A DNA stretch of 64,000 nucleotides from assembly GCA_965279195.1 (NCBI GenBank), contig CBDIHP010000022.1:9308-73307 (forward strand), written 5' to 3'. The translations under genes were made by a program, and so were the position numbers. Source of the stretch: CBDIHP01 sp965279195 (GTDB lineage Bacteria > Planctomycetota > Planctomycetia > Isosphaerales > Isosphaeraceae). The notes beneath the pieces are model-generated. The model saw nothing but the letters and a program-made list of their open reading frames with translations, did no database searches and was not told the DNA's origin. Each line of letters starts with the position of its first letter. Position 1 is the stretch's first letter. This document shows, in pieces, positions 9,194-16,917 of this stretch.

Positions 9194-9460
9194 TCAGGAT
9201 CCTCCTTCGAGGCCATCCGCGACGGCGCATTCCCAGATCGCGTCCTCGGCGTCGATCGCGGCCGAGGCCTCGGGATCCGCCCGGATCGCCTCACAAGCCC
9301 AGGTGAATCGTTCCCAGAATTGTTTGCGTTCCCATTCCTTGACCGCGACGTCGACGACCGCCTCGATCGAGGTCTTCTCCTCCGCGGCGATGCGGCGGAG
9401 CCGTTCGAAGGTGGCGAGGGAGATCCGGATGAACTTCGATGAATTCATCGAATCCTTCAT
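9194..9460 (-). CDS. ribbon-helix-helix antitoxin-like protein
   Basis: The 88-residue protein has a short beta strand KFIRISLATFERLR followed by two helices (EEKTSIEAVVDVAVKEWERK), the pattern of RHH repressors that serve as MazE/VapB/ParD-type antitoxins and autoregulate their operon. The C-terminal acidic tail (AIDAEDAIWECAVADGLEGGS) is where such antitoxins bind toxin. No toxin is found downstream; an insertion sequence starts ~100 bases away. Two starts are possible: the ATG at the 5' end, or the ATG four codons later, which has AAGGA four bases upstream. An upstream toxin gene is also not seen. The assignment is by pattern only. Confidence 0.65.
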   Translation of the reverse strand: MKDSMNSSKFIRISLATFERLRRIAAEEKTSIEAVVDVAVKEWERKQFWERFTWACEAIRADPEASAAIDAEDAIWECAVADGLEGGS

Positions 9461-10078
9461 TTGGGGACTCTCTGTTGTGGCAAGGCTCGTGGCAGTCCTG
9501 GTCGAATCTTCTGTTGTGGGTTCGCTCTGGCGATCTGATTCGCTGGACTATTCAGCTGAGGCAGCCCTTATCAATCTTTACAATTTCAATCCATATCTCT
9601 AAATTTATAATATTCTAATCTTCTCTCGGAACTCCTTTCCTCACCGGCTTCCAGTGCGTGTCTATAGCGTCTTCGGCTCACTCATCATCTGCCTCCAGCT
9701 TCAGATCTTGAAGTCGCCTTGACTGGGCATCCCCCTGCTTCGCGACCTTTGCCGCGTCGAGACACTCATACTCCGCCTTCGACAGACCTCCCCTTGGGCT
9801 CTGTGTGGTCGTCCCGGATGGCGTCGACCAGGAGGATCCCAAAATCATCGAACTTCCCATGCTTCCGATCGAACAGCCAGTCGCCACGCTCAACCTGGTC
9901 AGGATCCTATGCCCGGCATGAGGCACAATGGTTTCATGGGCCCTCCCGCCGCTACCGCCCCCAATGATCGACCGCTCCAATTCGGTCCTCCCCTCGAATC
10001 TCGTCAACCGACCTGAGACCAACAACTCGCGATAGCAACTTCCTCCATCTTTATCGCGCGAGAGATCACGGCTCTCCG
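9461..10078. other. AT-richer region with no convincing gene, upstream of the iterons
   Basis: GC content falls sharply around 9570-9640 (TTATCAATCTTTACAATTTC, AAATTTATAATATTC). A minus-strand frame here could give about 150 residues, but it begins inside the first iteron and its composition is not protein-like. The AT-rich block could serve as the origin's DNA-unwinding element. Confidence 0.4.
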
Positions 10079-10346
10079 TACCGTCGTCTGGGGGATGAAA
10101 TACCCTCTGCACACTCCAGTCATCGGACATTTATCGTACCGTCGTTCGGGGGACGTTTTGAATTTGACTAACCAAACTCTACAACCGTTAGCTTCCTACC
10201 GTTGCCCGGGGGATAGTCTGTAAATTTCGCTACCGTCGTCCGGGGGATGCGTTACCGTTGTCCGGGGGATAAAAATACCGTTGTCCGGGGGATGCATTAC
10301 CGTTGTCCGGGGGATGTTTTCCCGCAATTACCGTCGTTCGAGGGAT
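10079..10346 (+). repeat. plasmid origin iterons: eight direct repeats, consensus TACCGTYGTYCGGGGGAT
   Basis: Copies start at 10079, 10137, 10197, 10231, 10253, 10276, 10298 and 10329, each 18 bp with at most three differences from the consensus. The inner four (10231-10298) are spaced 22, 23 and 22 bp, about two helical turns, so initiator molecules would line up on one face of the DNA. All are in the same orientation and precede the replication initiator gene, the classical arrangement of an iteron-controlled theta plasmid, where the repeats serve both replication and copy-number control. Confidence 0.93.
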
Positions 10347-10466
10347 GGTTCTCTAACCTAAGTCCTTGCAGGACAAGGGATTTTCTGCCCATAACTCTTG
10401 TATTAAAACCTTACGAAAAACAACAACACGGGGTTGTTGCACTTTCAATATTGAGGTACCGGACCA

Positions 10467-11939
10467 ATGCAGCAAGCAAGCCTCCCGATGTTTGAGCCAG
10501 CCGACCCCCGAGAGATACTCCGGCCGACCGGTGGACGGGATGAACTGAATCTCGCCGAGTTCCCGATCTCCCTCTTAGCCGACCGAATCCCCGCAGGCTG
10601 CAAGACGCTTGAGTTTGAAGATTCCGTATTCGACAGTCAGGCGAATGCCCTCGTAACCCGCCGCTTAACCATCACCGGTAGCGATAAGTACGGTCTCCCA
10701 ACCGCCGTCGATGACGAGATCCTCGTCGCCCTGATTCAGCTCACGAAGCTTAAAAACTTCGAAAGTCCGCGGGTTAATTTTTCCAGATATGAGTTAATCA
10801 AGATGCTCGGATGGAGCGATGGTGGCGAGAGCTACGAGAGAATCGCCGAGTCGCTCAACCGCTGGATGGGCGTGACGCTCTATTACGATAAGGCTTGGTG
10901 GGACCGGGAGTTGAAGGCCTGGATTGACGCCAAATTCCACGTTCTCGAGAGCGTCTTCCTAATAGACGGTGAAACGCGAAAACGACGACGCATGAAAGGC
11001 CTGCAGGATCTGGGGTTCTCCTGGTTCTCGTGGAATGAGGTGGTCTTCCGGAGCTTTCAGGCCGAGAACCTGAAGAGACTTGATGTAGACATCTACTTTT
11101 CGCTCAAGAGTTCGGTTGCGAAGCGGATGTATCGCTTTCTCGATAAACGCTTCTATCACCGGACCCGGTGGGAATTCGGTCTAGAGGAATTTGCTCGCGA
11201 ACACATTGGGCTCAGCCGAAATTACACTTCCGCCAAAATCAAAGAGAAGCTTCAACCGGCACTGGACGAACTTACAAGCATAGAGTTTCTAGAGCCGCTG
11301 AGCCGCGACGAGCGATACGCGAAAGCCGGTCGCGGTAACTGGAAAATCATCCTCATTCAGAAAACGGCCCCGAGGGAACAAAAGCTTCGGCGCTCTGAAC
11401 TTTCCGAGCTTGAGAGGGAGCTAGTCTCCAGAGGAGTCACGCCCTCGAAGGCGAGTGACCTTGTAGCAAGACACCCAGCCGAGCGAATCAGGATCAAGCT
11501 CGAAGTTTTCGACTGGATGCTCGCGACAAAAGATAAGCGAGCTATGAAGAACCCGGCTGGCTATTTGGTCAAATCAATCGCGGACGATTACGCAGCTCCC
11601 CGTGGCTTCGAATCCAAGGCCGAGCGAGAAGAGCGGGAGCAGGCCGAGCGAGAGCGACAACGAACAGAGGCCGAGGCCAAGAGAAAGCAAAGAGCCGAGC
11701 AGGCTCGGGATCGGGCGATTCACTCGAAAGTCACGAAGCACTGGAATAGCCTCACCGTTGCCGACCAAGAGAAGCTTGATGCCGATGCACTGGGTCAGGC
11801 CGAAGAATCGCTAGCAAATTCGTATCGCGAGATGAAGGCGAGCCGGAACCCGCTGGCCGGGTCGTTTCTCAAGCTCATTCGGGACGAGTACATCCGGAAT
11901 ATCTTGAACTTGACCATTTCCGCGGCATCTGCGGAATAG
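10467..11939 (+). CDS. plasmid replication initiator protein (PF10134 RPA type)
   Basis: The 490-residue protein matches the RPA/replication initiator A pattern: LNLAEFPISLLADR, VTRRLTITGSDKYGLPTA, FSRYELIKMLGW, then LNRWMGVTLYYDKAWWD, NEVVFRSFQAENLKRLD, and RMYRFLDKRFYHRTRWEF, a tandem winged-helix initiator. Residues ~300-340 hold the second winged helix; the ~390-430 region is a highly charged Glu/Arg coiled coil, longer than in typical relatives, and the tail is a helical extension. It should bind the eight iterons just upstream and recruit the host helicase. The ATG follows a weak GGTACC-rich leader. Codon usage is less GC-biased than in the flanking genes, as expected for a mobile replicon backbone. 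Confidence 0.93.
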   Translation: MQQASLPMFEPADPREILRPTGGRDELNLAEFPISLLADRIPAGCKTLEFEDSVFDSQANALVTRRLTITGSDKYGLPTAVDDEILVALIQLTKLKNFESPRVNFSRYELIKMLGWSDGGESYERIAESLNRWMGVTLYYDKAWWDRELKAWIDAKFHVLESVFLIDGETRKRRRMKGLQDLGFSWFSWNEVVFRSFQAENLKRLDVDIYFSLKSSVAKRMYRFLDKRFYHRTRWEFGLEEFAREHIGLSRNYTSAKIKEKLQPALDELTSIEFLEPLSRDERYAKAGRGNWKIILIQKTAPREQKLRRSELSELERELVSRGVTPSKASDLVARHPAERIRIKLEVFDWMLATKDKRAMKNPAGYLVKSIADDYAAPRGFESKAEREEREQAERERQRTEAEAKRKQRAEQARDRAIHSKVTKHWNSLTVADQEKLDADALGQAEESLANSYREMKASRNPLAGSFLKLIRDEYIRNILNLTISAASAE

Positions 11940-11940
11940 A

Positions 11941-12240
11941 GACCGCCAACGTGCCGAAGGAGTCGCTGCGCAAGCAGGTGGGGCCCGGTCTGCGCGCGGT
12001 CTCCGACGCCCCGGACCGCCTCGAAGCCGAGCGTTAGCTGGGCTTGGCAGTGGCGAAGTACCGCACGACGGCCCCGAAGCTGGCCGAGTGGCTGGAGGCG
12101 AACGTGCCGCAGTCGCTGACGGCCTTCTCGCTGCCGGCGAGCCACCGGAGGCGGCTGAGGACGACGAACATGCTGGAGCGGGTCAACCGTGAGATCAAGC
12201 GTCGCACCCGGGTGGCGACGATGTTCCCGAATGAGGCCTC
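11941..12240 (+). pseudogene. IS256-type transposase remnant
   Basis: Directly after the initiator stop the sequence reads NVPKESLRKQVGPGLRAVSD, then APDRLEAER, a TAG, then LGLAVAKYRTTAPKLAEWLE, ANVPQSLTAFSLPASHRR and RRLRTTNMLERVNREIKRRT, the C-terminal catalytic half of mutator/IS256 transposases, including the conserved T-N-x-x-E-R-x-N-x-E-I-K-R-R. The in-frame TAG replaces what is usually a Gln codon, the N-terminal two thirds are absent, and the reading fades after MFPNEAS. It is not functional. Confidence 0.75.
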
Positions 12241-12632
12241 ACAATCACATCACAAACCTAGGAGTCCACCGAGAGCACCGCACACGAGGCGGTCCGTTCT
12301 GGTCAATCGCTCGCGTCTCTTCCGCTTTGGGTCGGGGGGACGATAACGCTGCTCGAAGGGGATGTTGCTTGGCATGTGTCTGCCCCAGGGTACGTGCGGA
12401 CTGCTTCCGTTGGTGATTCTAACCCTCAAAACGAATGTTGTGGGATGCCAAATAGAGTTGGTCAGATTCGAATTACAGAACTGCCTGAAAATGAGGCGTT
12501 CGGAGAACATGGAGCCCATGCTAGTCGGGGTTTACCGTACCTGGCACCTGAACAGTTTGGGTGCCTATTCCAGTTTCCCGTTCCATTGCTACGGGCCTAG
12601 ACCATGCCTTACGTTCTCTGATCATCAGCGAT
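12241..12632. other. no gene seen
   Basis: About 390 bases of lower GC between the IS256 remnant and a minus-strand membrane protein gene. Short frames exist on both strands but none has consistent codon bias or a recognisable motif. Confidence 0.4.
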
Positions 12633-12980
12633 TTACCAGTACAGGCTCATCCAACTCGACCTCATCTGCATGTAAATATTCTTCTTGGTCAGTTCAACAG
12701 CCTTGGCCTTCTCGACATCGACTTTTAATTCCTCGATCGTCTGATGGGCGTTCGCTTCCCCCTGCTTGAGAACACCTTCGATGTACTCCACGAGTGCGAT
12801 CTCGGCCACTTCCCGCATGAGCTTGGACTGTTGGTAGGCGGCCTCGGACGCCTTGACGCGGGAACGGTGTACGATCCAGCCGAAAAGGTAGGCGGTTATC
12901 AGCACAAGAACCATCAGAACTCGCAAACTCACGCGGAGTCGGCCCTGATACCAAGGTTTAAGGGGGTCTCGCTCTGACAT
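12633..12980 (-). CDS. small planctomycete-type membrane protein
   Basis: The 115-residue protein starts MSERDPLKPWYQ and has the signature of a common planctomycete membrane-anchored family: a basic R-V-S-L-R-V-L segment, one transmembrane helix (MVLVLITAYLFGWIVHRSR), then a long charged helix likely to form a coiled coil (KASEAAYQQSKLMREVAEIA to KAKAVELTKKNIYMQM). It would be anchored in the membrane with the helical part in the periplasm or cytoplasm. The upstream ATG (five codons earlier) is less likely, since MSER fits the usual start of this family. Function unknown. GC is lower than in neighbours. Confidence 0.65.
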   Translation of the reverse strand: MSERDPLKPWYQGRLRVSLRVLMVLVLITAYLFGWIVHRSRVKASEAAYQQSKLMREVAEIALVEYIEGVLKQGEANAHQTIEELKVDVEKAKAVELTKKNIYMQMRSSWMSLYW

Positions 12981-12981
12981 C

Positions 12982-13452
12982 TCAATCCACCCCATTAGGG
13001 CAAGGACGGTGCAAGAAATCCCGGTGCGGCAAACGCGGCGTGGAAGTGCCGATGTCGTAACGGACGGTTTCGGCTTCCGCTGCCGGGTTGATGAGGCAGA
13101 TGTGCCGCTCGACGAGGAGGCGGAAGTACCGCCGGAGGGCTGCCCATGTCCGCTTCTTCTTGGACGGTCCGCCGCTCAAGTCAGAAAGATACCGCCCGAC
13201 GTCTCCCGCCATGATCCGGTGAAGCTCAAGCTGCTCGCGTTCACACCAGGCAAGGAAGTGGGTCACCGACTGCTGGTACGCTCGCTTGGTATGCCGGTTC
13301 CGCACCTTGCCGTCGAAGAAGTCGGTCCACGCCTGAGCGGCGGGGCCTCCCCCTTTCACCACCAAAGCCGGCAGTCCGTCCAGGGTTCGACGGTCACGAG
13401 GTCCTGGCTCATCCGTTCGTCCCTCCGTCGAGCAACCTTCGGCATGCCGCAA
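12982..13452 (-). pseudogene. tyrosine recombinase (integrase) N-terminal fragment
   Basis: Residues ~25-125 match the SAM-like core-binding domain of tyrosine recombinases: LDGLPALVVKGGGPAAQAW, RNRHTKRAYQQSVTHFLAWC, then LELHRIMAGDVGRYLSDL and TWAALRRYFRLLVERHICLI. The typical next part, NPA followed by the catalytic domain with R..H-x-x-R..Y, is missing: the frame degenerates after NPAAEAETVRYDIG. The natural N-terminus (MSQDLVTVEP) lies in another frame, so there is also a 5' frameshift. It is a broken integrase, perhaps the trace of an integrated element. Confidence 0.7.
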
Positions 13453-13660
13453 CGTCGCGACGGCGATCGCGAAGCTGGAAGTACATTGACCGGACCGCCT
13501 GCCACTCGTCGGCCATGCCGGGAGGGGGGCGAGGAGTTCGGCGGCATCGGCGACGAGGCCCTGGGCCCGGTCGAGGAGGTCGAGGGCTCGTGCGACCCGG
13601 TCGCGGTGCTCGGCGGTGAGGGTCGGGAGGAGATCGGTCAGAAGTGGCCTGGCAACGGGT
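13410..13660 (-). pseudogene. frameshifted small protein gene ahead of the integrase
   Basis: Two frames join at a run of six C residues near 13525: the upstream part reads TDLLPTLTAEHRDRVARALD and RAQGLVADAAELLAPLP, and the downstream part MADEWQAVRSMYFQLRDRRR, DVAACRRLLDGG. Removing one C restores a ~85-residue helical protein whose stop overlaps the integrase start. It is probably an accessory gene of the same dead element. Confidence 0.4.
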
Positions 13661-13887
13661 AGTCGATTGCAAGCAATCGTAGCAGGATGTTTGTAGCGGA
13701 TAAAGGGGGTTATCAGGCACTAAACAAGAGGTGAGGTCGGGGCGTTTGCTTTACGACTCTAACCGCCCGCGGTTGGACTTTTTCAGACGCGGATTGGCCT
13801 CCACCCACGACAACAGTCGAGAACGTTTGGGACAGGAAGATATAATCTAACCTCCAAAGCATCAGGGACGGTATCTGGAGCAGGTCG

Positions 13888-14253
13888 ATGAAACTCTTAC
13901 GCAACCTCTCCACAGTCCGTGGGGTGATGGCATGGGTCGCGATCGTTGCCATGCTCATATGGGGCTGCAGTGTCGTTCGGTCATGGGCCTATTACCGCTC
14001 GAACTACTTGTTTTTCTCAGAATGCGAATCCAGCTGCCTCCAAGAGTTAGCGGGGCCATGCCCTCCTATGGTTGTTTGTGGGATGCTGGGGCATTCGTCA
14101 CACAACGAGTACGATGGACAGCATCATGAAGCAGCATGGCGGTCTAGCCTGCTCGAAGAGTTGGATCATTATCGGGCACGCAAAACGAAATATGCTCATG
14201 CGATGTGGTTGCCGTGGATTTCATTACAACCGGACCCAACCACGGTGAGATAA
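13888..14253 (+). CDS. small membrane-anchored protein of unknown function
   Basis: The 121-residue protein begins MKLLRNLSTVRGVMAWV and has one transmembrane segment (~13-31, VMAWVAIVAMLIWGCSVVR), followed by a cysteine-containing soluble part (ECESSCLQELAGPCPPMVVC) and a His/charged C-terminus (NEYDGQHHEAAWRSSLLEEL). The order resembles planctomycete small membrane proteins found in many genome-specific copies. GGAGCAGG lies six bases before the ATG. It has lower GC than its surroundings and no partner in the same orientation nearby. No function can be assigned. Confidence 0.6.
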   Translation: MKLLRNLSTVRGVMAWVAIVAMLIWGCSVVRSWAYYRSNYLFFSECESSCLQELAGPCPPMVVCGMLGHSSHNEYDGQHHEAAWRSSLLEELDHYRARKTKYAHAMWLPWISLQPDPTTVR

Positions 14254-14390
14254 ATTCATCATGCTCGCTCGAATCCGCGAAGAACGCTAGCGAGGTGAAT
14301 AATACGGTAGCCGGAGACAAAGAGAATTAAACTCAACCGCTTCGCGGTGGAGCATTGGGACATCGTCTCAACCCAAACGGTGAAAGACAT

Positions 14391-15494
14391 CTAGTGGCGG
14401 ATTGCCTCCGCAATCTTTCGTGGGGCGATTGTCTGCTCGTCGAGGCTCGACACCAGTTCCCGTCCGTCAGGTGAAAATGCGATCGGTAACCATCCCTTCA
14501 TTTCGCCCATGGCTTGAAATGTAGCTGTGTCCCACAGCCGAATCGAACCGCTGTTCCCTGCCGTCGCGAGCAGTTTGCCGTCAGGGCTGAACACAACTCG
14601 CCGGACCATCTCGTCGATACCTCGGAGGGTCGCCACGACCCGATGATCCGTGGTGCTCCAGAAGGTTACCTCACTGACACCTGCGGGCTTCTCACGGATC
14701 GTGGGCACCCCGACGCATGTGACGAGCATCCGCCCGTCCGGGGAGAATGTGACCGCCTCTACGTGGATGAGTGGGTTTGCCGCCCCGAGCCGCTTGCGGA
14801 GAGTAGGAAAATCCAGCGTTGCCCGCTCTCGGCCGCTGGCTACGTCCCACACCCTGACCACTCCTTCCCATCCGCCGCTTGCCAGCAGCTTGCCGTCGGG
14901 GCTGAACGCCACCGTGAGGACTCCCTCGGTGTGGCCCTTCAGCGTGCGTGTTAACTTGCCCGTCGCCGTATCCCAGACGGTGATGTCGTTACCGGGTGGA
15001 CTAACGCCATCTCCCCCCCCGGTCCAGAGCCCCGCTACAAGCCACTTTCCATCGGGGCTAAACGCGATTGAACTGGTGGTCCATGCGGGTGCTTGGATCG
15101 TCAGTCCAACACGGCCGGTCAGAGCGTCGCAGAGCCTGATGATCCCTGGAAATTCTGCAACGGCGAGAACCTTCCCGTCCGGGGAGAACGCGACCGAGCA
15201 GACTCCGTCCGCCTTCCCCGTCACGCTGGCCCTTTGTTTCCCTGTCTGGGTGTCCCAGACGACAGCTTGCCCAGGACGTCCTTCTTGAAGTAGCCCGACA
15301 AATCGGCCGTATCCCACGGCGAGGAGCATCCCATCTGGTGAGTACGCCGCCGATCGAATCACGTCGGAATTCGTGTTCGGGTCGTCCTCTGGTAATCGGA
15401 ACCTGATTTGCTGTGCGGTGGCCGTCCCGTTCGCAATGACGAACGCGACGACAACGAGACACAAGGCCTGAGACCATACGCGGGGGAGGCTCAT
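14391..15494 (-). CDS. secreted WD40 beta-propeller protein
   Basis: The 367-residue protein starts with a signal peptide (SQALCLVVVAFVIANGTATAQ). It then carries six or seven WD40 repeats with the bacterial SPDGKxLAxGxxDGxVxxWD pattern, e.g. VAFSPDGKLLASGGWEG, VRVWDVASGRERATL, VVFSPDGKLLATAGNSG and IRLWDTATFQAMGEM. One propeller of seven blades would be formed, exported to the periplasm, as a protein-interaction scaffold. AGAGGAA sits eight bases upstream of the ATG. No neighbouring gene suggests a partner. Family assignment is secure; its role is not known. Confidence 0.9.
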   Translation of the reverse strand: MSLPRVWSQALCLVVVAFVIANGTATAQQIRFRLPEDDPNTNSDVIRSAAYSPDGMLLAVGYGRFVGLLQEGRPGQAVVWDTQTGKQRASVTGKADGVCSVAFSPDGKVLAVAEFPGIIRLCDALTGRVGLTIQAPAWTTSSIAFSPDGKWLVAGLWTGGGDGVSPPGNDITVWDTATGKLTRTLKGHTEGVLTVAFSPDGKLLASGGWEGVVRVWDVASGRERATLDFPTLRKRLGAANPLIHVEAVTFSPDGRMLVTCVGVPTIREKPAGVSEVTFWSTTDHRVVATLRGIDEMVRRVVFSPDGKLLATAGNSGSIRLWDTATFQAMGEMKGWLPIAFSPDGRELVSSLDEQTIAPRKIAEAIRH

Positions 15495-15798
15495 CGTTTA
15501 GTTCCTCTCCGGTGTTCAGGAGGCAGCCGACCTATCCCACGAATCAGGGACACTCGAGCATACGAAAACCCCAGTGACCTACCCTCAACTCGAGGCCAAG
15601 AGTTCTCTCCTACCTTTGGATTGCAGCGTGATTTTTCCCGTCAGGGCGGATTGTCCCGTCCGGACGGAAATAACGAAACTCCTTGAGTGACTCCTCTATT
15701 AGCAGAGTAACATGAATGCGACTCGACGCGGTGGAACCACGAGAACGAGCGTTTCTGAGAAAGGCCCTAGTCCTATCGCCGTTGTGTGGCAAATCGAG

Positions 15799-16218
15799 CT
15801 AATCGCGAGGGAATGGCTTCCAGACAGAGATGCCTCCCACTTCATCACCCTGCCCTTCCTGGTAGTCCTCACCAAAACGGTATGTCAGGACCTCGGGCGG
15901 GATGCAGTCTAGCTCCAAGATTAGACCTGTCCGGCTATCAGGGTCTTGTCGTGGCTGGACAGAAATCGAGGAAGAATCGAAGCGGATGATAGCCCACATC
16001 AAATTATAACTAGCAGTGACTCCAGCGGTTGGGAAGACAATCGAGAACCAACGGACGCTCTTGTCGATGGTGTCGGTGACATGAATGAATTCTTCACCCC
16101 GCTTGCAACCACTCGTTAGTTCGCCGGCTTCCAACTCCTGGAGACGCCTACCGCTCAATAGGCCGTGTTTCCCGATGCTTTGGAGATTTCGCATTGGTGT
16201 TGCGTGATAGTACCACAT
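15799..16218 (-). CDS. small protein with ADP-ribosyltransferase-like N-terminus
   Basis: The 139-residue protein opens MWYYHATPMRNLQSIGKHG, matching the Y-H-x-T-x-x-x-N-L-x-S-I-x-x-x-G-L-L pattern at the start of the small ART/Tpt1/DarT-like NAD-binding fold, where this His and Gly contact NAD. After that, EEFIHVTDTIDKSVRWFSIV could be the second (S/T-containing) strand, and FDSSSISVQPRQDPDSRTGL and IPPEVLTYRFGED supply further strands; the E at PPEVL is a candidate catalytic glutamate. This suggests an ADP-ribosyltransferase-type enzyme, possibly a toxin, or a degenerate relative. GGGAG precedes the ATG by eight bases. No antitoxin is evident next to it. This is inference from a short motif. 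Confidence 0.5.
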   Translation of the reverse strand: MWYYHATPMRNLQSIGKHGLLSGRRLQELEAGELTSGCKRGEEFIHVTDTIDKSVRWFSIVFPTAGVTASYNLMWAIIRFDSSSISVQPRQDPDSRTGLILELDCIPPEVLTYRFGEDYQEGQGDEVGGISVWKPFPRD

Positions 16219-16329
16219 GAACGCTGCTCCCTATCTCGGATGCAAAATTATCGGTCGGGACCGTTGCCACGAGATCATTTGTTCCGTGAGCTATGAAATC
16301 CGTGTCTCTGAGGTAGCCATAGAGAAAGG

Positions 16330-16348
16330 GAATTATCTCCGGCAAAAC
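16330..16348 (+). repeat. 19-bp dispersed motif GAATTATCTCCGGCAAAAC, copy 1
   Basis: Exact match to the motif also found at 20387 and (inverted) 57412, with a two-base variant at 19048. It lies in non-coding, low-GC sequence upstream of the ART-like gene. Confidence 0.7.
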
Positions 16349-16499
16349 TGGGCGACGAGGATGGACTAGAGCCAAGAAGAACGCAAGCATCCATTTGGGT
16401 TATACGGCAAATGGGGTGTGGGACGGCGGCTGGATGTCTTGATTGACGATGTATAAGTTGATTCCCGCAGCTAAGGGATGACAGGAGGAGTCTAAAATC

Positions 16500-16814
16500 T
16501 TGCGTGTACTGATGTCGGCTGCCGCGGGCTTGGTCATCGGGGCTTCGGCCGGCCTCGGGTGGTTTCTCTTCATCCTGCTCATGCCGAGCAATGTCCCAGA
16601 TAATGTCGATGGTGGGGCCGGTCTTTCCATCGTGCTCTTCTTAATAGCCGGGGGGTTTGCGATAGCAGGCGGAACCGTGGGATGCGTTCTCGGCCTGGTG
16701 GTCGGTGCGATGTATCAGCTTGCTAGAGGCATTAAGCAATATATCCACGACTCACGTTGTGATAATTTGGAGTCGGATAAAAAGAATCCCCCGTTCGATG
16801 AACTCCTCGGATGA
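16500..16814 (+). CDS. two-helix membrane protein, TTG start
   Basis: The 104-residue protein has a hydrophobic N-terminus (MSAAAGLVIGASAGLGWFLF) and a second glycine-rich transmembrane hairpin (GFAIAGGTVGCVLGLVVGAM), then a soluble charged tail. A strong AGGAGG at 16484-16489 lies about ten bases ahead of the TTG, against 22 bases for the next ATG (16512), so the TTG start is preferred. The glycine-zipper hairpins resemble small pore or holin-like proteins, but there is no specific family match. It stands alone before the IS66 transposase gene. Confidence 0.6.
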   Translation: MRVLMSAAAGLVIGASAGLGWFLFILLMPSNVPDNVDGGAGLSIVLFLIAGGFAIAGGTVGCVLGLVVGAMYQLARGIKQYIHDSRCDNLESDKKNPPFDELLG

Positions 16815-16917
16815 AGCCTTGCAACCCGCATCTCGGGCTGCCAGGCTTCAAAGTGACCGAAAGTAGTCGTTCACGGTCTGAGTTGCTTCGTCAGGGCCAC
16901 CTGATTATAACGGCGGC

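Noticed and set aside
9678..10130. A 150-codon minus-strand frame upstream of the initiator gene
   Set aside because: It begins inside the first iteron and its residue composition (Ser/Gly runs, no helix pattern) is not protein-like, although the last 30 residues look a little better.
13009..13662. A plus-strand 217-codon frame opposite the integrase remnant
   Set aside because: The opposite strand shows clear integrase similarity.
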